A stretch of 64,000 nucleotides of DNA from Megamerina dolium (lineage: Eukaryota; Arthropoda; Insecta; Diptera; Megamerinidae). Below the pieces are notes generated by a model. The model worked only from the letters and a program-made list of their open reading frames with translations. It did not search any database and was not told the DNA's origin. The position numbers and the translations under genes were made by a program. The stretch covers positions 47,583,140-47,647,139 of the forward strand of contig OY978526.1 of the NCBI GenBank assembly GCA_963854835.1, in the 5' to 3' direction. Positions 11,164 through 23,089 of this stretch are shown here, one piece after another. Within the stretch, counting starts at the first letter, position 1; every line of letters starts with the position of its first letter.

Positions 11164-11896
11164 GAATTACACTTCTCGTTAAAACAAGCTATAGTTCAGC
11201 GCTATAATTTTATGGAAATAATATCCTATTACAACAAATCGGATTAATGCTAAAAATCAAAAATTGTAAATCAAGTTTTGATAGACAAATAAACTTCAAA
11301 ATCATCAGTAACACCTGGGCTGCTGAGTCGATTCTACGTCGTCATACAACAATGAATTGGTGATGAAAAGAAATGATGGAAATGGCGAACCCTTGACTTG
11401 CATGCTTCACATACTATGCCATTCGACAGTCTTCATATTGCATGTTTAATATTTCCTATTGAATCAATACTGTAGAATTTGTAAGTGCAGCAGTGAGAAG
11501 GAACAAGGACAAACTTCTACGACTGATATTGAACCAATATTATAATACTTTTGTTATCCACCTGCGTTTGCCAATGACAAAGTTCTATAACTTTGTTGTG
11601 GCGTTAAATGTTGTTAATGATGATCGCAGATGGTGATTGTATGTATGTAATGTACATATACGGTAAAGAAGTTTCACCTCAGAGTAAGATTATAGTAAGC
11701 AAATGCGAGTAATACACCAACTTTGGTGTGTGTTTGTAACACTGCACTACATTTTTTAATAATGTTTATAGTTAATGTTTAAACTAATTAATTAGAAATT
11801 TGTTTAATAAAAGAGAGAGGCAATGGAGGGAATTTAATGTCTGTTTATTTGCACTGCATAAATGAGAATAGTAATTATAAGAAAAAGTAGTGAAAA
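11164..11896. other. Unassigned
   Basis: No motif-bearing frame or family repeat recognised. Confidence 0.4.
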
Positions 11897-12214
11897 GTGT
11901 GCCGTGGGTTCAATCGCCGTACCGAATCACAACGTTTATTATCGAAAAGATTTTTCTTTCAAACGATACCCAGCTGTCGGCAAGTAATTGACAATTATTC
12001 CAGCAGTAACAATTTGCTATGAAAAAATCTCTGTGATAAAGCTCAGAAAAAGTGATGTCACAAAGATTCTCCCGCTCGGAAACGGGAAGTAAGTAAGGGT
12101 AAGTAGGTCCCTTCTAATAAAAAAATACTAATACTTTCCAAGATTTCAACAACACTACTGAAAGAGATTCACGGTCAAAGAGCTCTTCAGAGCCCATAAG
12201 TATCTTATTCACAT
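11897..12214 (+). repeat. tRNA-derived SINE, copy 3 (head deleted)
   Basis: The A-box part is missing: GTGTGCCGTGGGTTCAAT jumps from the first bases to the B box. The body is intact enough to align with the other copies (GTCGGCAAGTAATTGACAAT, GTAAGTAGGTCCCTTCTAAT). An AAAAAAATACTAATAC insertion-like stretch follows 12119. The right end leads into the truncated left side of the DD41D element. Confidence 0.7.
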
Positions 12215-12235
12215 ATAAATAAATGTAAATGTATG

Positions 12236-13508
12236 TGTAAATAAAACACATATAAAATATTTTTTTATCATGATATTTCTTTTTTATTATAAATTTTGAA
12301 CGTTGACATTATGTGTGAAATACTACATCATTTAAATGACCACAACGCGAATTGTTGCAAGCATCGATTCTTTTGAGGTAATTTTCGACCACTTTTTGAC
12401 ACATATTGGGGGGTATATCAGCCATAACGTGACGAATGTTGGTTTTTAGGTGCTCAAGAGTTAAAGGTTTATCTGCATAAACACGGTCTTTCGCGTAGCC
12501 CCACAAACAAAAGACAAGCGGTGTCAAATCGCATGATCTTGGTGGCCACTTGATATCGCCACGACGAGAAATTACGCGGCCAGAAAATTTCTCTTGCAAT
12601 AAAGCCATATTCGCTCGAGTTGTGTGGCATCTGGCACCGTCTTGTTGAAACCACATATTCTCTAAGTCGTATTCTTCAATAGCAGGCAAATAAAAGTCGG
12701 TTATCATATGACCATAACGCTCCGAATTGACGGTGACAGTCGTTCCATCGTCGTTTTCGAAGAAGTAAGGTCCAATCACACCTCTGGACCAAAGAGCGCA
12801 CCAAGCAGTGACTTTTTGTGGATGTAGTGGCCTCTCTTCAATTACTTGAGGATTCTCAGAACCCCAAATACGACAATTTTGTTTGTAAACATACCCACCG
12901 AGTGAGAAATGTGCTTCGTCGCTGAAGAAAATTTTGTTCGAAAAATCGCCGTCCACCGTCTGTTGTTCAAGCACCCATTCGACGTATCTACGACGTTGTG
13001 AATGGTCAGCTGGCTTCAGATGTTGTGTGAGCTGGATTTTATATGGATGTAGGTGTAGATCCAAATGCAAAATACGCCATAATGTGCCGTAAGACAGTCC
13101 TAATTCCTGAGAACGACGAGGAATCGACACATTCAGGTCTTCGGCAACACTTTCACTTACAGCAGCGATATTTTCGGTGGTACGAGCGAAACGATGATGC
13201 ACAGGCCTTACAATATCTGTAACCGATCCACTCTCTTCATATTTCTTCACAATTTTGCCAATTGCTTGCGTAGTTGGACGATTATGTAAACCATAATCTC
13301 CTCTTAAAGCACGATATGTGGCTGTGGCAGAATCACCATTTTTGTAGTAGGTTTTTACAATTTTAATGCGATGTGCGATAGTTAAGCGATCCATTTTCGC
13401 AAATGTCAGATTTTGAACTGAAAAAGAAAGAAATTGTTTTAACAACTCAGTTTGACAGATGTCGATTTCTAGCCCTATACTTTTGATACCGCGAAATGGA
13501 CAACCCTT
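12236..13508 (-). mobile_element. DD41D IS630-Tc1-mariner element, copy 1 (one end lost)
   Basis: The right end carries the terminal repeat (on the minus strand AAGGGTTGTCCATTTCGC), followed by TA at 13509-13510. The left repeat seen in copy 2 at 25034 is absent. Similarity to copy 2 stops at about 12236, where unrelated sequence next to a SINE begins. With only one end this copy should not be mobile as a unit. Confidence 0.85.
12309..13394 (-). CDS. DD41D transposase (rosa-like), copy 1, catalytic Asp lost
   Basis: Cut-and-paste DNA transposase of the IS630-Tc1-mariner superfamily. I chose the Met of MDRLTIAHRIKIVK at 13394 as start: the frame is open 17 codons further, but homologous elements begin at this type of motif. 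The N-terminus is a helix-turn-helix domain (TQAIGKIVKKYEESG). The catalytic core has FSDEAHF (first Asp) and MWFQQDGARCHT (second Asp). The third Asp should follow 41 residues later in a DLTPLDFF-type motif, but here it reads DLTPLVFC, so Asp is replaced by Val. The frame is full length (361 codons) with no stop, so loss of activity rests on that substitution and the missing terminal repeat. The DD41D class is known from the rosa elements of Ceratitis; that family assignment is by spacing and memory, not by search. Confidence 0.85.
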   Translation of the reverse strand: MDRLTIAHRIKIVKTYYKNGDSATATYRALRGDYGLHNRPTTQAIGKIVKKYEESGSVTDIVRPVHHRFARTTENIAAVSESVAEDLNVSIPRRSQELGLSYGTLWRILHLDLHLHPYKIQLTQHLKPADHSQRRRYVEWVLEQQTVDGDFSNKIFFSDEAHFSLGGYVYKQNCRIWGSENPQVIEERPLHPQKVTAWCALWSRGVIGPYFFENDDGTTVTVNSERYGHMITDFYLPAIEEYDLENMWFQQDGARCHTTRANMALLQEKFSGRVISRRGDIKWPPRSCDLTPLVFCLWGYAKDRVYADKPLTLEHLKTNIRHVMADIPPNMCQKVVENYLKRIDACNNSRCGHLNDVVFHT

Positions 13509-13510
13509 TA

Positions 13511-14016
13511 TTAATTAATATCCATATAAAACGATCGCTACGTATATACTATTTGATTTTTAACATGCGGTATTTCTGACAGATATTCTGTTCTATTCAA
13601 TCTCTGCTCAATCTACGGGAAACGGTTCAGTGATTCAGTTAGCTCTTTGTTCAAAAGGTTGGCATAGATGTTATAAAGTAAATTGATTTTAGCAGTATCA
13701 AATGTACAAAATTTACGACAAATCTAAATTTAACAAAACTAATTTATGTAGATTGCAATTCTTTACATCCAAAACCGAGAAGTACAAGTTTATTCATTAA
13801 ATGTTAATTTCACTTAACTCAAATCAATGGTCATTAATGCGGTTGTAATACTACTGGGAAATCATTGCTGTTACACATAGTACATTTACACACATATACA
13901 CATACTCGTTTAGCAGAATCACAGTTCTTGGACGCAACCAAACATTACAATCGCATAAGTGAAGAAGTGACCGAATAGCATCGTAATAGAAACAACAACA
14001 AGATATAAGAAAAATT
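13511..14016. other. Unassigned
   Basis: AT-rich. No motif or repeat relationship recognised. Confidence 0.4.
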
Positions 14017-14987
14017 ACCTTACAACCGGCTGTGTTGACCGAATTTTACCCTCAACACCTAGGCATATATAAAACTTTACAGTGACTATTTATTGCGCAG
14101 TTTTAAGGAATCATTTCCGAATAAAAACACTTAAAATAACAACACATAATCCAATTGGTAAAAATATTAAGGTTTCATATGTACGTCGTGACTGTGATCC
14201 TGCAGCACCCATTTTTAGTGACCTCTCCAAAGCTACAATGGTTTAAAGTTAAAATAAATTGAAGCATCTTATGTGGGAGCCACTGTATACTGTAGACGTG
14301 GATCGTCCATAACATGAACCTAACTGCAAATATTATTGTTATAGATGGTATATTATAGCAAATTATACATGTTTTTAAAGCTCCGTGGTTAGTCTGTTTG
14401 ATTGCTTCGTATGGGTGTGGCAACTGGCCGCTCATGCCGATTATCAATATCGTCCGTACCCTTGGACCATGGGTCACTCATGTCAAATATCATTTAAATA
14501 CCTGAATATTTATTTAACTGGGTGCAGTAGCTCTGATCTATAGGTCGTAGGTTTAATCCTCTGCTCAAGCATAACAAATTTATATCGAAAATATTTTCTT
14601 TCGAACGGTACAAATCTGTCGGCAAGCAATTGGCAATTCTTCCGGCAGTAACAATTTTCCATGGAAAAGCTCCTAAAAGAACTCTGTGACAAAGCACAGA
14701 AAAAGTGATGCCTCAAGTATTCTACCCTTCGGAACCGGCTAGAATAAGTAAGTGCCTTCTACCTAATGCTGTCCAAAATTTAACACGCAAAACAGTACTG
14801 GAAGAGAAACTCAGCCCAAGAACACTTTGGGGCTTATAAGTGCCACATATAATTTTTTTTCAATTGCCAGAACCAGCCAGATAAGAGACATACTATTTAC
14901 TTTTCTATATATCCGGAGCTTCTTCCAAGTGGTTACAAATATCTGACCGAAGTTAATACACCGTGCACTCGCGCAGAATATAAAAAT
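14017..14987 (-). repeat. Helentron/DINE-1-like element split by a SINE
   Basis: The left part (14017-14518) starts CCTTACAACCGGCTG and TTTTACCCTCAACACCTAGG, decayed forms of the 3' end seen at 47.9 kb. It ends with ATCAATATCGTCCGTACCC and GAATATTTATTTAACT. The right part (14862-14987) resumes with CCAGAACCAGCCAG, TCTATATATCCGGAGC and ATCTGACCGAAGTTAATAC, matching the element's 5' region at 48960-49135. The (GTCC)n core has been lost. The SINE at 14520-14861 lies exactly between the two parts. Confidence 0.7.
14520..14861 (+). repeat. tRNA-derived SINE, copy 4, nested in a Helentron-like element
   Basis: Starts GGGTGCAGTAGCTC. A deletion removes the bases between the A box and TGATCTATAGGTCG. 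The B-box-like GGTTTAATCC and full body follow, ending TAAGTGCCACATATAATTTT with a T run. No clear target duplication is visible. The frames at 14494-14716 are SINE body, not genes. Confidence 0.82.
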
Positions 14988-16167
14988 AGTACAAAATACA
15001 TACATTAGGATCAATAGTTAGAAGGGATATAAATATAGCAACAGGATACATTTACAGAAGGTCATATTTGCTGTCGTCGGAGAATTGCAACATGTGCTTA
15101 AGTAGCGTTAAGTGTTGAAGCAACTGCCATAAAGGATTCTTGTATACGGATATTGAACTAGTGTTGTCTGTGTAAGTACCTACAAATAATCATTTAGTAG
15201 ACTTCGTATTGAGCGATGCAAACACGGACATACTACAAGGGGAGAAATTCATACATAATGTATATTCAACTACATACATACATACTACATAATGGAATAG
15301 AAAAGAAGATTCATTCTTTCAAAGATTTTTACAACATTCACATATTGTTAGATGGATGAATACCTGAAACTGAAGCTATGTGACAAACACTTTATCAGGT
15401 ATTCATCATTACATAGGAAATTAATATCAAAAATAGGATAGATGAATATATATATAGTATATACACGATCTACTTCTGTGTACTTATACACATATATATG
15501 TATAGATATAGAATTTGATTATACTTCATATTGACTCATCTTATATATATATCGTATGTCTAGCCTGACATTACCAACCTACTATTGAAAACATGTCTGA
15601 ATCGACAACAGTCAGCCCTTTGTGTATAGGAGTGATGATCAGATAAATACTCCTACATACCGTAACAAGAAGTAGAGCAAAAAGAATACAAAGTTGTCAA
15701 TTTCTTCAATAAGCAAGCTATACAGCGACACTTGGGAAATCTATGTGGCATGTAAGTGTCACACAAATGAATGTATACCAATGTAATCGGAGAGTTGAGT
15801 AGAGTAGAGAAGAAAACAGAAGATGTATTCTCTGTCCACGTGAATTTGTTGACAGGCACTACAGATGGTACTTCGTATATTAAATGCGAGGGCATGAAAA
15901 ATATTTAATAGTAATTTGTCTAGCATATTCCGCAAAATACTTGCTCAATGGTATTTACAATATTCTCATCTTCTTCGGTACACCTCTTATTGATTCAAGC
16001 ATGTCAATTTTCTCTAAGAAGGAGACTTACGCAGTACATTATTCATTATTTTACAACATGAGCAAATGAAATAAAGGTAGGTACAAGCTTAAAGTATACA
16101 TTACATTGCTTCTCATATTCTCTTTATTTCATTGTACGATTCTGTATGAACATTTATCATGAATATG
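14988..16167. other. Unassigned, with a 13-bp-stem hairpin
   Basis: GATGAATACCTGA (15355-15367) and TCAGGTATTCATC (15395-15407) are perfect inverted repeats with a 27-nt spacer. Otherwise AT-rich, with TATATA runs and no recognisable gene. Confidence 0.45.
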
Positions 16168-16324
16168 TACAAGGTGCTACAATTATGTATTAGGACTGCC
16201 TCTAGAAAACACAATTAAAACACGACATCTGCTAATTTTTCGATATATTTATTCGAAATATTCTCCTCCTGATTCAATACACTTGTTACATCGATTTAAT
16301 AGTTATTCAAACGCGTGTTCCAGC

Positions 16325-17120
16325 TCATTTTTTCGGAATTGCCTCCAGTGCCCTCGTCGAAGCCCGTTGTATGGTCTGAATGTCATCAAAAAAGCATGCT
16401 TTCAACTTCAATTTCAGTTTTGGGAACAAAAAGAGGTCGCACGGTGCCAAATCAGGTGAATACGGCGGGTTATTCAGCACACAGAACTGATTCCTAGCCA
16501 AAAATTTACGAACAATGAGTGCTGTGTGACTCGGTACATTATCGTGCAACAGAGACTAAGCTTTTGGATCGCGGTATTCTGGTCGAACACGACGGATTCT
16601 GGATATCAAACGCACGCTTTAAAACTTCGAGGTAACATGCGGAAGTAACTGTTTGACCAGTTGGAACAAATTCTTTGTGGATAATTCCTGTGCTATAGAA
16701 GAATGTGATGAGCATTGTTTTGATTTTTGATGGAACTTTTCGTGTTTTTTTGGTTTGTGGTGAGTTTTTTGATTTCCATTGATTTTCCTTTATTTTGCCC
16801 AAATCCTAGTGAAGAATGAGTCGGATAGTTTCTCTGTTGATGTTTACGGCCTCTTCCATCATTTTCACTGAAGCATTGCGGTCTTCTGTAATAAAATCAC
16901 GAACTTTCTGGATCGCTTCCGGCGTCCGCACTGAAATTGGCGTTCCTTCTTTTATTTCATCTTCCAGCGACTCTCTGCCATCCACAAACCGTTTATGCCA
17001 TATAAAAACATTTGATCTTGATAAACAAGCATCGCCATACGCTTGCTGCATCATTCCGAATGTTTCTGATGCACTTTTACCAATTTTTGCGTGGAATTTA
17101 ATGACCGGTCTTTGCTCCAT
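16325..17120 (-). pseudogene. Mariner transposase, broken
   Basis: The N-terminus MEQRPVIKFHAKIGKSASET starts at 17120 and runs to NINRETIRLILH, then a stop. A deletion follows that removes the first catalytic motif (TGDETW in the copy at 43.9 kb). The frame resumes near KSKNSPQTKKTRK. After a frameshift comes the C-terminal part HDNVPSHTALIVRKFLA, then YSPDLAPCDLFLF with 34 residues between the second and third Asp. One catalytic Asp is deleted, so the protein is dead. Confidence 0.85.
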
Positions 17121-17236
17121 GTTAAAATTTCGACATCAAACGAACACGTGTTTTGTAAAATGAATGTCAATAAATATTAAATGTCAACCAAATGCCATGA
17201 AATTTTGACAGTTAGTAGAGGAAGGTTGAAGCCTCA

Positions 17237-17277
17237 AAATGCATGTGCTCACACATAGATGGTGAGCACATGCATTT
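17237..17277. repeat. Perfect hairpin, 15-bp arms, 11-nt loop
   Basis: AAATGCATGTGCTCA (17237-17251) and TGAGCACATGCATTT (17263-17277) are exact inverted repeats around CACATAGATGG. In the related mariner at 43.8 kb the 11-nt core is present but the arms are not. Confidence 0.9.
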
Positions 17278-17310
17278 ATCCCAGCTTGGATGCTGAGATA
17301 AGGTTGAACA

Positions 17311-18603
17311 ATTTATCCCTCGAAATTATAAAGGATTTATCATTTTCAGGTGCGCTCGCAGGGTTAAGTGGCACAACTAGTTTGACCGCTTGAAAAAAGG
17401 TGATTTTTGTGAATTGTTTAAAAAAAATGTATTGCATCGAATGTTTTAAAATTATGCAGATATATTTGTGCATAAATAATGAATACAAAGTAATTTTTTC
17501 AAATGAAAATATTCGATTTTCAGCAAGTTATCCATCATCTCCTGAGTCATAAAAAAAAAGTTTTAACACTGCTGCAGTGATTGTAGCGTTCGCAGTGCCT
17601 GAAATAAAAAAAACAAAAATTTTATTAAACTAGGTTATATTTCCTATACAATGGCCCTCGATTGTAAAAAAAAAAATGAAATGCAACAAAATGGCGGTTT
17701 TTTGAAAAAAAAATTAAAATCTTGCTGAAAAATCTGATGGTTTCTGGCCTGGCATAATTATATTTTTATCCAGTTATAAAACTGGAGGGTCATTGTATGG
17801 AAAAACAAATACAAAATAAGCTAAAAGAAGACCCAAGTCGATCGGATGATTTGTTATCAAGTTTCAGCTGCAGCAAATTTGAAAAATTTAGTTTTAGAAA
17901 CACGTTTAAAGGTAAAAGTACTGATTTCATTGTTCATTGCAGCTGTTCTGTAGAAGGCTGCAACTCAGAATCTATTTGAGATTTTCACTTGAAATTTTAA
18001 TATGTTATTTTTAAAGGTATAAATTATCAAAAAATTCAAAAACAAAAAAAACGAAATTTTCAAAATTTCAAACTTTTTGTGCCCCTTAAGGTGGTTCAAA
18101 CAACACTCATACATAGATCTCATACTATAAAAATTAAACTGTCCTAGAAATTCGAACATTGTTGTTCAATTTTGGTGGCTCCAGTGTCGTTGTAAATGCG
18201 GGTATCGCAAACTACAACAAAATACACACTGAAAATGCTTGATATTAGAAGAATTCGACCATCAGAAACAGCACATGCTTCCACTACTCGCCACTTTCAC
18301 ATAATATATACAAGATCGAACCACATCTTTGGATGATTCCTGCGCACTAGTCTATCCGTTAAATTATATTGTAAATACATATGTCAATACCTTTAACTTT
18401 GTGCTATTGTCGTTGTTTAACGGATGGATTAATTTTGGGTATCATATTGAATGCTTTTCATTGATACCATGGATATCATTTTTAAGTATTTAACCAAATC
18501 ATAACATAAATATATGTAAAGAGGCATAAGCACATTATATTCCTAAATAATTTGTAAATACTTTAACTTCATATTATTGTAAAACTCATTCTAGAAAGTA
18601 AGT
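17311..18603. other. Unassigned
   Basis: AT-rich with A and T runs. A 60-codon plus frame at 17797-17979 has no recognisable motif. Confidence 0.4.
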
Positions 18604-19615
18604 TACTTACTTACTTATATGGCCGTTACAACCGAAAATCTATTTGTGCCGAATTTAGCATCATCCAGTTGGAAATTGCTAACACCGTCGAGTGCTTCAG
18701 CACTTGGTATTTATATCCGAAGTTAGGTCTGCCTCTTTTGCGGGTTCCGAAAATAACACGCTCTTAGCTGAAACGTGTTATCTTCATTCATTCCCTCAAG
18801 ATGACCTAAACAGCTCAGCCTCTGAATTTTGATGCGCTTTACTATGTTAGAGTGGGCACATTGGTTGTATCTTATTCGATGCTCGCCATCAATGTAAATA
18901 CTGAAGGACAAAAAAATTGCGTATGATTTTTCGCCCGAAAATTTTCGTTTATTGAGAGAGGGCTTGACTTATCAATTGCTTACAGACCTCAAAGCAGCTC
19001 CTGTTATCGAGAGTAATCCTTCGCAATAGATTGAAAGCAATATGGCCAGGCTCACGTCATTACTGGTGTTAATGTTGATTCCAAGAAACGCGAAGTCCTA
19101 CGCTATTCCGAAAGCGTACTCGTCAACAGTGTCGTCCTGTCCACTTCGTCTTGTCGTTGTTCACAGTGCGACCCATTCGACGCAACTCTCTTTTCAATTC
19201 TGCGAATGATGCTCTAACTGCTCGAGTGTTCATTCCGATTATGTCAATATCGTCGACATTCGTGACGCTTTTGTTGAGGATAGTGACCTTATGTCATAAA
19301 TCAGCAGCGCATACTATTTTCTCTACAATAACGTTGAAGAACACTGAGCCTCCAATCATCGGCCATGCTTTTATCCGACCATATTCCGCTTATGAGCTTT
19401 TGCATGCTGGTGAGCAGCTCATTGCCTCCGGTCTTAAACAACTCGGCAGGCAGACCATCAGTCCTCCAGCTTTGTGGTTTTTCAACTTACAACATCTACA
19501 CCATCATCCATGATTGTTTGGGAGATCTCCTCCACTGGCGGAATTGTTCGAAGCGTAGCCATTCAATAACGTGAAGAAGTGTTACGTCAATAACCTGAGC
19601 ACACTCTGAACATAT
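18604..19615 (-). mobile_element. RTE-like LINE (copy b), heavily decayed
   Basis: The tail of TTAC repeats at 18604-18615 marks the 3' end. Minus-strand pieces include GEHRIRYNQ, IVKRIKIQRLSCLGHLEGM and, further upstream, DNA matching the region 39655-40600 of copy e. The far end contains the counterpart of TTCCGCCAGTGGAGGAGAT near 19525-19545. Many stops and internal deletions are present. The plus-strand frames at 19151-19513 are antisense shadows. Confidence 0.75.
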
Positions 19616-20149
19616 GAAATTATAATACGTTAAATTTTGGAGAAAAACAAGATTACCACTCATTACCACTAGTAGATACCATACTATATAATTATGTCCT
19701 CCGCTTCTTGCTGTGGTGTGCAAAATTAATTGCAATGATCCAATTTGGCTTGCTGACGAGTATGGCTAAATTTCGATTGGCCCACTCTGCTGAATTTAAA
19801 TGCATTTGATGAGTAGTCCGGGAGTAAGAAATAAGAATTACCGCTATCAAATCTAGGGTTGTCTGATCCATAGTTGGTGACACCTGGTCTACGTCTGACC
19901 ATAAACAGTCTTCAAACTTGGCACAATCCTATTATTGTGAAGGCTACTGCGCGTAGTAACCAGACCGTCGGAAATTCCACTGCTGATTCGGATGTGTTCA
20001 AAATCCTATTAAACCATAGCCAACTGTCGACAATGGAGCCGAGTTTGGTTCTTGGCAAAAAGTTCTATGTTTTTATACATTGTATATCCAAGATATTTTG
20101 CTATTTTTATTAAATATTGTGAACGCATAGGGATTTCCTACCATATTGT
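19616..20149. other. Unassigned
   Basis: Contains several 60-80-codon frames on both strands without motifs. It could include upstream remnants of the neighbouring LINEs, but I cannot align it to any piece in the window. Confidence 0.35.
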
Positions 20150-21710
20150 CATATTGTCAGCAAGACTTAAAAAATAAAAACAACAAAGAGTTAGAAGAGC
20201 ACATAGCGAAATTAACACCTGGTGAAGCGTCAGACTACTCTTTGTGGAAATCAGCAAAAAACTCAAATCGGCCAATTCTCACTGATTCCCCCATCCGTTT
20301 GAGTGACGGTAATTGGGCTAGAAGCAACTGTGAGAAGGGTTTGGCTTTTGCAAACCACCTAGAAAGTGTGTTTACACCCAATCCACACTCTTCACAGTTC
20401 TCATTACCAAAATTAACTTCTCAACCATGCTCAATAACGCTCAAAATTAAAAAAAAAAACATATTCAAAGCAATTTATAAAGATTTAAACCCAAAAAAAT
20501 CACCTGGTCCAGATAAAATTACTGGTAAAATGATAAAAGAGCTACCTCCGGCTTCAGTAATTCATCTCATGCACATTTTCAATGCTATCCTTCGTATTAA
20601 ACACTATCCCAAATGCTGGAAAACTTCAAAAATTATTATGATAGCAAAACCAGGAAAAGACCCTACAAAACTCCATTTATTAATCTCAACCAACTGATTC
20701 CCCAACATCAGTTTGGATTTAGAAAGCAGCACGGCACAATAGAATAAGTCCACCGCATTGTAACTCGGATAAGGAACACTTTTGAAGAAAAAAAGTATTG
20801 CTCAGCTGTCTTTCTTGATATCACTCAAGCTTTCGATAAAGTATGGCACGATGGCCTTATTTACAAACTCAACTATTACTGCCTGCAAATGCCTCCCCAT
20901 TGCTTAGTAGCTACCTCACGAAAAGACAATTTCTCGTATATCACAAGGATTACACAACAAATCCATTGGATATTCACGCTGGCGTTCCTCAGGGAAGCGT
21001 TTTGGGCCCCTTACTGTATGTCTTATACACTACAGATATGCCCAGCAATAACTATACATTTATATCTCTCTAACCCCAAAGAAGCTACTAAACTCCTGCA
21101 GACTCATATCGATTCTCTCGAAATCTGGCTAGCAAAATGGCGTATAAAAGTCAATGAATCAAAGAGCGTACATGTAAACTTCACGCTAAGGCCAGATACA
21201 TGTCCCCCACTTAAAATTAATGGCCAATCAGTTCCACAATGTTCCTCAACAAAGTACTTGGGTATTCACCTCGACAGAAGGCTGACCTGGAAAAATCACA
21301 TAGAGGCAAAGAAAACTCAGATCAAGCTTAAAATGAATCAGTTATGGTGGCTGTTACACAAAAGATCAAAGTTGAATCTTGAATACAAAGTGCTATTATA
21401 TAAAGCAATCCTGAAGCCAATCTGGACTTATGGTATTCAGTTTTGGGGCACCGCATCTCCCTCAAATATCGAAAAATTGCAGCGAATACAATCCAAGTGT
21501 CTGCGAATTATTGTAAACGCGCCTTGGTATATGAGGAACGTTAACATCCATCGAGATTTAAATGTACCCACAATTTCTGAGGAAGTTGCAATGTCCTGCA
21601 GAAGCTACATTCAAAAATTACACAATCATCCGAATCCCTTTGCTAGGCAATTGTTGCTGAGCACGGGGCATCGTCGATTAAAAAGAAAAGACACACTGAA
21701 TATGCTGTGA
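20150..21710 (+). pseudogene. Jockey-like reverse transcriptase, catalytic motif deleted
   Basis: Linker and fingers: LTPGEASDYSLWKSAKN, then NPKKSPGPDKITGKMIK near 20490-20525. After a frameshift the catalytic motif A is present as FLDITQAFDKVWHDGL near 20812-20857. Motif B follows as GVPQGSVLGPLLYVLY near 20982-21029. Motif C should read like TFADDTA, but the frame goes from YTF straight to a segment matching LSNPKEATKLL, so the ADD triplet is missing and the frame shifts. The C-terminal region then stays open to 21710 (KYLGIHLDRRLTWKNH, KPIWTYGIQFWG). It is dead. Confidence 0.85.
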
Positions 21711-21860
21711 AAGTGCTATACCTCGCGACTCAACAAATTGTGATGGAACGTTGGGAATATCACATAATTTTATTTAGTTTGTAAGATTTTATTACTTATT
21801 GTTAGTTTCTAAGTAATTTTAGGAAGATCCAATAAAAAAGCTTGTTAAAAAAAAAAAATA
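20150..21860 (+). mobile_element. Jockey-like LINE, 5'-truncated, with poly(A) tail
   Basis: It encodes most of a reverse transcriptase plus the C-terminal region. It ends with AATAAA at 21831-21836 and a poly(A) run at 21847-21858. ATATTGT occurs near the 5' edge (about 20148) and right after the tail, a possible 7-bp target duplication. Non-LTR retrotransposons of the jockey clade copy their RNA at the target site, and 5' truncation is their usual fate. Confidence 0.82.
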
Positions 21861-23089
21861 TTGTTAGATTTCTATTACCTGTGTAAATTTTCGAAAAATC
21901 TTAAATTTAAACGCTTTACCTAGGTATATTATCGGTATATTACGATTTATTCTTAACAGGAGTTTCGAATTCAAACAAATGTGGACCATTAAATGTTACC
22001 CCTGAACCGTCAAATATTGAACCAAAAAACGTTGATAAAAGAAGAATCACTGTAAATACCCACCTTCACTGGAGAGGATGCAAGAACAAATGATCTCTCA
22101 ATTTCAATCGGAGAACCATTTCCTGCCTCACTCCGATTAAAAGAATTTGAAATTTGTAATTTTGTTTGTGTCCCTATACTCTATATTACGATACAGGCAA
22201 CATTGTGGGACGTGCGTATTTTGTGGGTACTTTGTTTTGCTTTTTGTTATTCTTCTTATACGTCCATTTTCATTAAAACCCCTTTTGTGGTTTTTTTTAT
22301 CTTATAATTTCTACTATTATTAACTATTGTACTCTTACTATGTACAACTATCGCTCTACTACTATTTTGCAATACATTCATCTGCATTTAACTACCAAAA
22401 GTGCTGTATAAACTTCCTTTTGACTTTGTCATATCCTGTACTGACTTTTTCCCTTTGTTACACTTTGTGATATTGCTTATTTTGTTTATAGCAATGGAAG
22501 CGTATTTGTCATAAGCACATTTAAATAAATGAATAGAACAGAGTAGGGTAGAAAAAACATTTTGGTTTTGTCATGCTGAGCTCTCACAATAAATATTTTT
22601 TTATGCTGCTCTGCTAAGCATGTTGGTATCTAAGTATGTGCTTATATCTGAGAGTACCGAACAAGCAAATAAGTACATTTTTCATATTACATTACATTTT
22701 TTATTCTCTATCGCTTTGCGTTGTTGTTCGTTGCCTTGGAGCATCCAGCTAACGACAAAACGACTTCAATTGCTTTTTTATTTTATGCTCATTGGTGGCA
22801 AATTTTTGTACAGTATGTTCCGTCTAACATATATAATCTCTATAATTTAGTACAGTATTTACTTTCCTAACAGCTTTGTTTTTTTACCAGAGTTGATGTC
22901 TCGCAAATATTCTCTAATAAAATCTAATCAGCGATTTCCCAACAATTACTATAGGTCTTTCTGATTATACAATCTATGGTACAGAACGCGTATAACACTA
23001 TAATCTATTGTGAAAATTAAAAACCATTCCTTCTTTTTTAAACAATAAACAACATTTTTTCATTTTGAAAAATCGCATATCAATAACAC
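21861..23089. other. Unassigned
   Basis: A 44-codon plus frame after TTAACAG at about 21952-21958 (GVSNSNKCGPLNVTPEPSN) is not low-complexity, but I do not recognise it. The rest is AT- and T-rich. Confidence 0.35.

Larger units (their letters stand above)
16170..17310 (-). mobile_element. Mariner (DD34D), copy 1 of the 43.7-kb family
   Basis: The left terminal repeat CAAGGTGCTACAATTATG follows TA at 16168-16169 and matches both ends of the copy at 43742-45030. The right side is collinear with that copy up to about 17310 but its terminal repeat has decayed. The transposase is broken and about 200 bp are deleted inside it. A perfect hairpin interrupts the right side (17237-17277). Confidence 0.8.

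Noticed and set aside
19151..19513. 120-codon plus frame
   Set aside because: Antisense to a decayed RTE-like LINE copy.
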